Positions 47,357-54,494 of a stretch of DNA of 64,000 nucleotides are shown in pieces. The notes below the pieces were generated by a model that was not told the origin of the DNA, searched no databases, and was given only the letters and a program-made list of their open reading frames with translations. How positions within the stretch are numbered: position 1 is the first letter of the stretch; every line of letters begins with the position of its first letter. The stretch is from NCBI GenBank assembly GCA_964531335.1, contig CAZHEV010000004.1:73516-137515 (forward strand). Direction: 5' to 3'. Both the position numbers and the translations under genes were made by a program. The stretch is from CAZHEV01 sp964531335 [NCBI: uncultured bacterium]. GTDB taxonomy: Bacteria; Eisenbacteria; RBG-16-71-46; CAZHEV01.

Positions 47357-48337
47357 GTGCCTGACTATTTCCTGGGCATAGACATCGGCGGAACGTCAGT
47401 GAAGATCGGGCTTATCGATAGCTCCGGCGAGCTGCTCGGTACGACGAAGGAGGAGACCAGGCCGCAGGAGGGTCCCCGGAGGCTGGTGAGCGCGGCGATG
47501 TCGGCCGGCCGCAGGCTCGCGGAGGAGCTGGGCCTGCCGTGGGGCGCGGTCAAGGCCGTGGGCGTGGGCTGCGCGGGCCTCATAAGCCTGCGCGGGGGCA
47601 TGCTCATAACATCGCCCAACCTGCCCGGTTGGGACGAGGTGCCTCTGGGCGGGATGCTGGCGGATGCCTGCGACGTTGACGTCTTCCTGGACAACGACGC
47701 AAACGCGCTGGCATACGGCGAGTCACGCCTGGGTGCCGCGACCGGGAGGTCGTTCGTGGTGTTTTTGACCCTGGGAACCGGAGTCGGGGGAGGGCTCCTC
47801 CTCGGCGGAGAGGTCTACAGAGGCTTCAACGGCTTCGGCCCCGAGCTCGGCCACGTGGTGATAGACACAGACGGGCCGGTGTGTGGTTGCGGCAATCGCG
47901 GCTGCCTGGAGAGCTTCGTCCGCAGCAAAACCATCGTGGAGACCGCCTTGGAGTATTACCGGAAGGCCGGAAAGATGGACGAGCTTGCGCGCATCGCCGG
48001 GGGAAGCGCTGAGGCGGTGACGCCCGAGTGCCTCAGCAAGGCGGCGACGAACGGCGATGCGGTGGCCGCGCATGTCTTTCGCGAGACCGGCAGATGGCTG
48101 GGCATAGCGGTGGGTGGATTCATTAACATCTTCAATCCACAGGTCGTTGTCATCGGCGGCGGCGTAGCGCAGGCGGGCGACAAGCTCTTCGAGCCCGTCC
48201 GGCACTGGGCCGGGCGGTATGCCTTTTCATCATCTTTTAACTCGGCGATCATCGTGCCTGCGTCCCTTGGGGAGAACGCCGGCTTGATAGGCGCGGCCCT
48301 GGAGGCCCGCGATGGATGCGGCATCCCCTGCGGGTGA
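47357..48337 (+). CDS. ROK-family sugar kinase (glucokinase-like)
   Basis: 326 residues. FLGIDIGGTSVKIGLID binds ATP phosphate, LDNDANALAYGE contains the catalytic Asp, TLGTGVGGGLLLGGEVYRG follows, and the ROK zinc motif is CGCGNRGCLE; ELGHVVID supplies the preceding His. It lacks a DNA-binding domain, so it is an enzyme rather than a repressor. Glucokinase is most likely, but other hexose substrates are possible. GTG 47357 is preferred because GGAG lies 8 bases upstream; GTG 47348 overlaps it. A GC hairpin (47318-47334) precedes the gene. Confidence 0.88.
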   Translation: MPDYFLGIDIGGTSVKIGLIDSSGELLGTTKEETRPQEGPRRLVSAAMSAGRRLAEELGLPWGAVKAVGVGCAGLISLRGGMLITSPNLPGWDEVPLGGMLADACDVDVFLDNDANALAYGESRLGAATGRSFVVFLTLGTGVGGGLLLGGEVYRGFNGFGPELGHVVIDTDGPVCGCGNRGCLESFVRSKTIVETALEYYRKAGKMDELARIAGGSAEAVTPECLSKAATNGDAVAAHVFRETGRWLGIAVGGFINIFNPQVVVIGGGVAQAGDKLFEPVRHWAGRYAFSSSFNSAIIVPASLGENAGLIGAALEARDGCGIPCG

Positions 48338-48369
48338 TCCCGCGCAGCTTCAGTTAGAGCGGCGTCTCA

Positions 48370-51300
48370 ATGAAGCGGACAATCCTACTGACATCCCTGC
48401 TTTGCACCGTCCTAGCGGCGGCCGCCGGCCCGGCCGGGGGCCAGGACCCCGCTATCCCCGGCGAGCTCGACGTCGACGCAGACTACCTCCGGCTGGTCCG
48501 AGGCGCTGAATCGGATACCATCTTTCTAAAGGGCGATGTCAGGATCACCCAGGGCACCGTGGTGGTCACGGGAGACAGCGGATACGTGAGCACTCGCGAT
48601 GAGACCGCGGTCGTCCTGGGGGCGGTCGAGGTGCGCGAGGGCGATGCCCTCATCCTTGGCGAGAGGCTGACCTACAGGTCCGCCGACAGCGTCGCGGTGC
48701 TCACCGGCGGCGTGACCTTCAGCGAGGGCGACCTGATGGTTACGGGCGACTCGGGCAGCTACAGCGTTCCCGACAGCGCGGCGCTGATCTGGGGAAACGT
48801 GAAGATGGAGCGCGGCCAGGTCCGGGTGGCCGCGGATACCCTCAGGTACTTCAGGGACAGGGGCTTCAGCGTGGCGTGGGGGGCGGTAAATGTCCTCCAC
48901 AGCGAAGAGGGCACGGAGATACTGGGCAAGCGTCTGGAGTTCGATCACGACAGCGAAGAGGCCGTCATCACCGGCTCGCCCCGCATGGTCTATAGAGGGG
49001 CCGGCGGCCAGAGCGACATCATAGTCGAAGCCCCCGTGATGAAGCTCATTCAAAGGGAGGACGAGCTGCTGGCGCTCGGAGGGGTGGAGCTCACCAAGGG
49101 CATCATGCACGTGGCGAGCGACAGCATGCTGTTCCAGCCCAAGCGCGATGTGGCGCTGTTCCTGGGGTCCAGGCCAAGGGCGTGGAACGACAGGATCTCC
49201 GCCGCCGGGGACAGTCTCGAGGCGCGCCTTGTGGACAGGGCGCTGGACAGGCTCATAAGCAAAGGCGAAGCCGAGGCGGAGTACAAGTCCGTGCCCCCGG
49301 ACAGCACCATAGGCGAGCGGAGCAGGATACGGGGCCGCGACATAACGCTGCATCTCGTCGAGGAGAGGGCGGAGCGGGTGGAGGTGCGAGGCGACGCATG
49401 GAATCTCTATATCCCCAGCGAGAAGGACTCCGCCCAGGGAGTCGGTCCAAACGAGGCCGAGGGGAAGTACCTGACGATCTTTCTCGCCGAGAACGACGTG
49501 AGAAGCGCCGTCTTCCGCGGCGAGGCGAAAGGCATGTACGAGTTTCTACCGGGGGACGCCAAGCCCGGCGAGGGCGCGGAGTGGGAGAAGGTGGAGTACT
49601 CGGCGGATGAGATCGAGTTCATAATCCAGGAGCAGACTATAGACCTGATGTCGAGCTGCGTGATCCGGTACAAGACGCTGACTCTGAAGTCCGAGAAGGC
49701 CAGGTTCTACGCCGAGGAGGAACTGCTCGTCGCGACCGGGAATCCCGAGCTGTGGGACGCCGAGAAGATGATAGCGGGCGAGACCATGGACTACGACCTC
49801 GATAGGCAGGAGGGGGACATCCTCGAGGCCAGGACCACCCTGGAAAAGGGCATCTACAGCGGCGATCGCATAAAGCGTAAGCCGGACGCGAGCCTGAACG
49901 TCATAGAGGGCCGGTACACAACCTGCGAGAAGCCCCAGCCCCACTACCATTTTCGAAGCCCTACCATGAAGGTCTATCTGGACGACAAGGTGGTGGCCCG
50001 GCCGATACTGTTCTACATACGCAAGGTCCCCGTCTTCGCGCTTCCTTTCTATATCTTCTCCATCAAGAAGGGCCGGCACTCCGGTATCCTCATGCCGGAC
50101 TTCGAGTTCGGCTTCAGCCAGAGCCGGGGCCGCTTCATGCGAAACGTGGGGTACTATTGGGCGCCCAACGACTACTTCGACACGACGGCGTGGATGGACT
50201 ACTATCAGAACGCCCCGCAGTGGATCGGGTATCTGGAGGGCCGCTACAACATACGATACCTCATGAGCGGGAGCTCACGGTTCACATTCTCCGAGGATTT
50301 CGGCACGGGCAAGCGCCGCTGGAGCGTCAAGGGAAATCACAGGCAGACCCTGGGCGAGGGAATGGATCTCAGGGCCAACGTCGACAGGGTGAGCGATCCG
50401 CAGTTCCAGTACGAGACAGGCCTCGGCAGATCGATACAGGATCGGGTCAACGGCAATCTGAGGTCCAACGTCTCCCTCACAAAGAGATGGTCGGGCGGTA
50501 CGGCGACCGCTGTATATGAGCGGGACGAGGTGCTCGGGGAAGGGCTCACCAGGCGCATCACCGAAAGCGCTCCCAGCCTGAGCGTGTTCTTGAGCCGCAG
50601 GACCCTCGGCGGAACTCTGGGGCGCGAGGGCAAGGGAGGGGGGCTGGACTGGCTTCTGAACACCTCCTATTCGGTCAACTCGAGGTTCGCGAGCATAAGG
50701 CGGACGATTCCCGTGGAAACGCCCGCCGACGGTTCGGAGGCGGCGGTTACGGACAGCATAAGCACCAGTACCGCCGGATCGTACGACGTCTCCATAGTGA
50801 ACGCCAGGAAGTACTTCGGCTGGCTGGACCTGAACCCCTCGCTCACCTTCTCACAGGCCTGGTTCGACGAGGACAACACCGGCGAGAGGTGGTCGAACGC
50901 CACCACCTGGCGCAGCTCGCTCACGGTCGGGACCACGGCCTACGGCACATTCCGCCCCAACATCGGCCCCCTGGTGGGATTCAGGCACGTCGTCTCGCCC
51001 AGGCTCACCTTCAGCTACCAACCGGGGCTCGATGACGCGACCTTCGTGGACGAGCGCGGCTTCACCAGCCCGCGGTTTCCGTCGGTAAGCGGGATCTCCG
51101 TCTCCACGGGGCGGGCGAAAACTCTGAATTTCAGCATAAACAACAGGTTCGAGGCCAAGGCGAAGAAGGGCGACAAGATCATCAAGCTGACGGACGTTGC
51201 GGTGCTCGGCATCAGGGGCTCGTACGACTTCCTGTACGAGGAGAAGGGAAAGGACAAGCCGCTTTCGGATATCTCGACCTCCCTGGGCATCCGGCCCCCG

Positions 51301-51843
51301 GGTGTGGACCTCACAACTTCCATAGACGGGGTCTGGGACCCTTACAGTCGGGCTCTTCGCACTCTCAGGGTCTATAACTCCTTCAGCATGAGCGGGGAGG
51401 GTGGGGCGCGCCGGGGTGGCGGCGTCCCGGGCGCGGAGGAGCCCGACGTGGAAGGCGTACCGCCGGCGGTGCCGGGCGAGGCCCCCGGGGCGGCCAACCG
51501 GCCCACGCCCCAGACCTGGAACCTGGGCCTGTCGTTCGGACTGAACTGGACTCGCCAGCCTCGGAATCTGACCACACGGTTGACCGGGAGCGCCAGGTTC
51601 AACGTGACGCCCAAGTGGCGGGTGGGATACTCGTCGCAAATGGATCTGAACGAGGGCGAGATAGTTTACCAAGAGATAAGCCTTCAACGAGACCTTCACT
51701 GCTGGGAGGCCTGGTTCACCCGGCGCTACTCCGGAGGGGTGTGGGAGTCCTACTTCAGGATAGCCGCCAAGCTGCTGCCCGAGATAAAGTACGAGAGAGG
51801 GTCGAGGGTCAGGGGCAGCTTCCTGGGTGGGTTCTGGCAGTAA
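48370..51843 (+). CDS. lptD: LPS assembly protein LptD with enlarged OstA-type N-terminal region
   Basis: 1157 residues with a signal peptide (about 1-24). Residues about 35-560 are a long series of OstA/LptA-like beta-jellyroll repeats (FLKGDVRITQGTVVVTGDSG, LTGGVTFSEGDLMVTGDSG, VEYSADEIEF, MDYDLDRQEG). From about 570 (YHFRSPTMKVYLDDKVVARP, FYIFSIKKGRHSGILMPDFE) the LptD barrel begins and continues to the C terminus. Cys residues in SSCVIRY, YTTCEKP and RDLHCWEAWF could form the inter-domain disulfides. E. coli LptD has one N-terminal OstA domain of about 150 residues, so this one is much longer. Confidence 0.88.
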   Translation: MKRTILLTSLLCTVLAAAAGPAGGQDPAIPGELDVDADYLRLVRGAESDTIFLKGDVRITQGTVVVTGDSGYVSTRDETAVVLGAVEVREGDALILGERLTYRSADSVAVLTGGVTFSEGDLMVTGDSGSYSVPDSAALIWGNVKMERGQVRVAADTLRYFRDRGFSVAWGAVNVLHSEEGTEILGKRLEFDHDSEEAVITGSPRMVYRGAGGQSDIIVEAPVMKLIQREDELLALGGVELTKGIMHVASDSMLFQPKRDVALFLGSRPRAWNDRISAAGDSLEARLVDRALDRLISKGEAEAEYKSVPPDSTIGERSRIRGRDITLHLVEERAERVEVRGDAWNLYIPSEKDSAQGVGPNEAEGKYLTIFLAENDVRSAVFRGEAKGMYEFLPGDAKPGEGAEWEKVEYSADEIEFIIQEQTIDLMSSCVIRYKTLTLKSEKARFYAEEELLVATGNPELWDAEKMIAGETMDYDLDRQEGDILEARTTLEKGIYSGDRIKRKPDASLNVIEGRYTTCEKPQPHYHFRSPTMKVYLDDKVVARPILFYIRKVPVFALPFYIFSIKKGRHSGILMPDFEFGFSQSRGRFMRNVGYYWAPNDYFDTTAWMDYYQNAPQWIGYLEGRYNIRYLMSGSSRFTFSEDFGTGKRRWSVKGNHRQTLGEGMDLRANVDRVSDPQFQYETGLGRSIQDRVNGNLRSNVSLTKRWSGGTATAVYERDEVLGEGLTRRITESAPSLSVFLSRRTLGGTLGREGKGGGLDWLLNTSYSVNSRFASIRRTIPVETPADGSEAAVTDSISTSTAGSYDVSIVNARKYFGWLDLNPSLTFSQAWFDEDNTGERWSNATTWRSSLTVGTTAYGTFRPNIGPLVGFRHVVSPRLTFSYQPGLDDATFVDERGFTSPRFPSVSGISVSTGRAKTLNFSINNRFEAKAKKGDKIIKLTDVAVLGIRGSYDFLYEEKGKDKPLSDISTSLGIRPPGVDLTTSIDGVWDPYSRALRTLRVYNSFSMSGEGGARRGGGVPGAEEPDVEGVPPAVPGEAPGAANRPTPQTWNLGLSFGLNWTRQPRNLTTRLTGSARFNVTPKWRVGYSSQMDLNEGEIVYQEISLQRDLHCWEAWFTRRYSGGVWESYFRIAAKLLPEIKYERGSRVRGSFLGGFWQ

Positions 51844-51863
51844 GCCGGCCGTGATCGGCCGGC
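51844..51863 (+). other. palindromic hairpin directly after lptD
   Basis: GCCGGCCG (51844-51851), loop TGAT, CGGCCGGC (51856-51863). Only GTTGTTG follows, so it is a terminator-like hairpin without a proper T tract. Apart from this and the HU regulatory region, the gene-free stretch 51864-52036 shows nothing that I recognise. Confidence 0.5.
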
Positions 51864-52036
51864 GTTGTTGCGGCGAATTGCAGCGGCCGGCGGCCGTTCC
51901 GTAATCGAGCTCGCCCGCGCTTGCGAAGAATGGTTCCCCTTCGTCATTGCCGCTTCGCCCTCTCAGCATCCGCAGGTGGTTGGTTCGACCGCCCGGCAGG
52001 GCGTGCCGCGCATGGGATATCGCGACGCGATTCCCA

Positions 52037-52062
52037 TTTTTTGGCTTAACAGAGCCAAAAAA
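52037..52062 (+). promoter_or_regulatory. 10-bp perfect palindrome abutting the HU promoter
   Basis: TTTTTTGGCT (52037-52046), loop TAACAG, AGCCAAAAAA (52053-52062). It ends 3 bp before the -35 at 52066. The A6 tract lies where an UP element would contact RNA polymerase alpha, and the symmetry suits a dimeric regulator. Confidence 0.55.
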
Positions 52063-52065
52063 CAG

Positions 52066-52094
52066 TTGACAGTATTCCGGGGTTGCCGTAATTT
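52066..52094 (+). promoter_or_regulatory. strong promoter of the HU gene
   Basis: TTGACA (52066-52071) and TAATTT (52089-52094) with a 17-bp spacer. Transcription would begin near 52101, leaving about 130 nt of leader before the HU start. Confidence 0.75.
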
Positions 52095-52233
52095 GACGGC
52101 GGCTTAAGGGTAAACGGGTTCCCTGCGGGGCCTATGCTGGTGCCCCGAGCGTGGGAAATATCTTGGTGGTTGTGCGGTTTGGGAGGGGACCCTTTCCTAG
52201 TAACACAGGTTTGGTTGAAAGGGGGTGACCTGG

Positions 52234-52527
52234 TTGAACAAGTCCGAACTCGTCGCCAAGTTGGCGAAGAAGACGGGGATGTCCCAGAGGGAGGCAAAGG
52301 ATTGCGTCGATGTTCTGTTTGCTACCGAGTCGAAGAAAGGGATCATCGCGACGGAGCTCGACTCAGGTAGAAGGGTGCAGATAACCGGCTTCGGCACCTT
52401 TGAGACAAGAAAGAGAAAAGCCCGCCAAGGCAGGAATCCTCGAACCGGAGAGAGCATCAAGATCTCGGCCGCGAGGGTGCCGGCGTTTATGGCCGGAAAG
52501 GCGCTGAAGGAGCGCGTGAGAAAGTAA
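52234..52527 (+). CDS. hup: HU/IHF-family nucleoid protein
   Basis: 97-residue DNA-bending protein. MNKSELVAKLAKKTGMSQRE is a textbook HU start; VQITGFGTFETRKRKARQGRNPRTGE is the DNA-binding arm, with Arg-Asn-Pro at its tip. TTG 52234 is chosen over GTG 52225 because it gives the canonical N terminus and GGGGGTG sits 6 bases upstream. It is monocistronic: strong promoter before, terminator after. HU versus IHF subunit cannot be decided from this alone. Confidence 0.93.
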   Translation: MNKSELVAKLAKKTGMSQREAKDCVDVLFATESKKGIIATELDSGRRVQITGFGTFETRKRKARQGRNPRTGESIKISAARVPAFMAGKALKERVRK

Positions 52528-52556
52528 TCAGTAAGGGCCTTCGAATTATGAAGTCG

Positions 52557-52591
52557 GCGGCGAAGGGGGGTGTCCCCTTCGTCGCTTTTTT
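52557..52591 (+). terminator. intrinsic terminator of the HU gene
   Basis: A 12-bp stem (52557-52568 with 52574-52585, one G-U) with a 5-nt loop is followed by six T (52586-52591), 30 bp after the HU stop. Confidence 0.92.
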
Positions 52592-52624
52592 GGGTACGCC
52601 CGCCGGTGTCCAGGTCCGGCGCAC

Positions 52625-52728
52625 GGGTTGACATCTCCGGCGCCCACTGCCCGCTTCGCGGAGCTAACCGGCTTCGCCGGTGGATATCCGCTCGCTCCTG
52701 CAGAAGGGGCGCTACGAGCTGTCAACCC
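52625..52728. other. structured intergenic element with nested inverted repeats
   Basis: GGGTTGACA (52625-52633) is complementary to TGTCAACCC (52720-52728); inside, CTC/GAG (52635-52637, 52716-52718) and GCGCCC/GGGCGC (52640-52645, 52707-52712) continue the stem. Within lie two hairpins with TTC loops: CCGC/GCGG (52651-52661) and CCGGC/GCCGG (52668-52680). The right arm in one frame reads DIRSLLQKGRYELSTHA, which resembles the start of DUF4258-type toxin-like proteins, so a gene remnant copied in inverted orientation is an alternative to a structured RNA. It lies between the HU terminator and the next promoter. Confidence 0.5.
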
Positions 52729-52748
52729 ATGCAGCGGGCGGGGCGGCG

Positions 52749-52777
52749 TTGTCCGGAGGGCCGGTTTCTGCTAGAAT
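52749..52777 (+). promoter_or_regulatory. promoter of the cytochrome/phosphatase gene
   Basis: TTGTCC (52749-52754) and TAGAAT (52772-52777), 17-bp spacer. A start near 52784 would give an 85-nt leader that begins with the hairpin at 52795. Confidence 0.6.
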
Positions 52778-52794
52778 CATGCTTGTGGGGTAGT

Positions 52795-52830
52795 GGGGCC
52801 CTCGCCGGTTCGCCGGCGGACCAGGGCCCC
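52795..52830 (+). other. leader hairpin with TTCG tetraloop
   Basis: GGGGCCCT (52795-52802) pairs with AGGGCCCC (52823-52830), and CGCCGG (52803-52808) pairs with CCGGCG (52813-52818) around a TTCG tetraloop, with GACC bulged on the right side. That is 14 GC-rich pairs right at the 5' end of the predicted mRNA, 38 bp before the start codon and without a T tract. Confidence 0.6.
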
Positions 52831-52868
52831 GCTTGAGCGTCATCGACTCATCTTCTGGGAGCTGTCAT

Positions 52869-54296
52869 ATGAGAATGAAGATTTGGAGGCTCACGGCCCT
52901 CCTTCTGGCCATCGTCCTGATAGGAGGATGTTCTTTCGGGTTCCTGTCCTCCAAGAAGAGGAAGGCGGACACCGAGGTTGTCATCCTGTTCACCGGAAAC
53001 AACAACGGCGAGCTGACTCCGTGCGGGTGACACGGCAACCAGCTTGGCGGCCTGGCTCGGCGAGTCGGGTTAATAGATACGATACGAGCGAATCACGAGA
53101 ACGTGATACTGGTCGACGGAGGCGATTTCTCCCCGCGGGCGACGGAGCCCGACAAGATCAAGGCCGAGGTCATCAGGGAAGCCATGGACATGATGGGCTA
53201 CGACGTGCTGGCCGTCGGGGAGAGGGAACTCGACTACGGCTACGACTTCTACAAGTCCCTCATTGAGGGTACCGAGATGCAGGTCCTGGCCGCGAACGTC
53301 ACTCACGGCCCCGAGGGCGAGCCGGTAGGCGATGATTATGTTATAATGGACGCCGGCGGCGTGAAGGTCGGCTTCGTCAATATTTTCGTGAATCACGTCC
53401 CTCCCAGCAGAAAAGACATGTTCGAGGAGCACGGCTACGAGGTGCAGGACCCGGTCGAGACCCTCAAGCGCAATCTGCCCAAGGCCAAGGAGAAGAGCGA
53501 TTACTTGATTCTACTCGCCCATGCGCCCTGGGGAGCGCTCAACGAGATCCTCAAGGAGGTCTCGGGAATAGATTTTGTCATCGCCGCGCATGAGGGCGGC
53601 ACCGACAGGGGACCTCGCGATCTACACGGCACCAAGCTCATGCGCCCCGGAAACCGCGGCCAGTACCTGGGCAAGCTGGAGATCGTCATCGATCCGCAGG
53701 GGGTCGTCAAGTCCTTCAACGCCGTGGCGGAGAAGGTAAAGACCTCGCTGCCCGAGGATCCGGAGGTCGCGGCGATGATCAAGGAGGCGACCGAGCGCTA
53801 CAATGACATGAGGCGGAATCAAACCGTGAAGAGAAACCAGGAGAAAGCCGAGAAGCTCCAGGGCGACAAGTACCTGGGAGGCGAGGTATGCAGCAGGTGC
53901 CACATGGGCATACACGAGCTGTGGGTTGAAAACCTCCACTCCGTCGCCTTCGAGACGCTGATCGAGAAAGGGATGGAGAGAAGCAGCGATTGCGTTGGAT
54001 GCCATACTACCGGCCATGGCGAGCCGACGGGGTACCTGCCTCCCGCGACCGCGCGATCCGATGGCGCCGAAACCGTGGTAGCCGGGGCCGCCGGGGGGAT
54101 GCCCGACCTCGTGGGCGTTCAGTGTGAGGCCTGCCACGGGATGGGCACGTATCACGACAGGACCGGAGGCGATTTCCTGGAGGTCACGAAAGCCGAGTGC
54201 GTCAAGTGCCATGACGCCGAGCATAGCCCCGACTTCGATTACGAGGACTATCTGCCGCATATCTCCTGCATCCAGTTCATGGAGGCCGGCAAGTAG
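52869..54296 (+). CDS. metallophosphatase-tetraheme cytochrome c lipoprotein with in-frame TGA (candidate selenoprotein)
   Basis: 475 residues if the TGA at 53028 is read through as residue 54. The lipobox GGC gives lipid-Cys21. Residues about 38-330 resemble the 5'-nucleotidase/UshA-type metallophosphatase fold (ILFTGNNNGELTPCG-TGA-HGNQLGGLARRV, LVDGGDF, VLAVGERELDYG, VIAAHEGGTD). Residues 341-475 resemble cytochrome c554, with four CxxCH heme sites: CSRCH (C341), CVGCH (C375), CEACH (C419), CVKCH (C444). I recall homologs with P-C-G-C at the TGA site and the same spacing to QLGGLARR. GGGAG stands 7 bases before ATG 52869. A nonsense mutation or sequencing error is the main alternative. Confidence 0.7.
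53028..53060 (+). promoter_or_regulatory. UGA codon and candidate bacterial SECIS hairpin
   Basis: UGA at 53028-53030 is followed by AGCUUGG (53041-53047), loop CGG (53048-53050), CCUGGCU (53051-53057): pairs A-U, G-C, C-G, U-G, a U-U mismatch, G-C, G-C, and two more C-G pairs (53039-53040 with 53059-53060) past a bulged C. The loop begins 17 nt after the UGA and has G at its second position, which agrees with the known bacterial SECIS pattern (short loop with an early G, stem interrupted by an unpaired U, loop about 16-37 nt from UGA). Confidence 0.5.
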
Positions 54297-54494
54297 CTTA
54301 CGACCCGGTCGCGTGACGCCCCTTGAAGGCCCGCGGCGCCCGCACGCCGCAAGGCGCCCGGCGAAGGTCGGCCCCACGACCTGATATGGGCCTTGACCGT
54401 CGAGGAGGGCGACCCTACCCTCTAACGATATCCGTCGTCCATCCCGCCCGCGGGGACGGACCCGGCCGCGAACCCCCTGCAGAGAGCACGGACC

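Noticed and set aside
52037-52062. Intrinsic terminator of lptD
   Set aside because: The stem is followed by A, not T, on the + strand, and it abuts a promoter; a regulatory palindrome is the better reading.
53103-54296. Separate gene starting at GTG 53103 after the TGA
   Set aside because: The 24 codons between TGA and this GTG are family-like (HGNQLGGLARR), there is no RBS, and the start would cut into the phosphatase fold.
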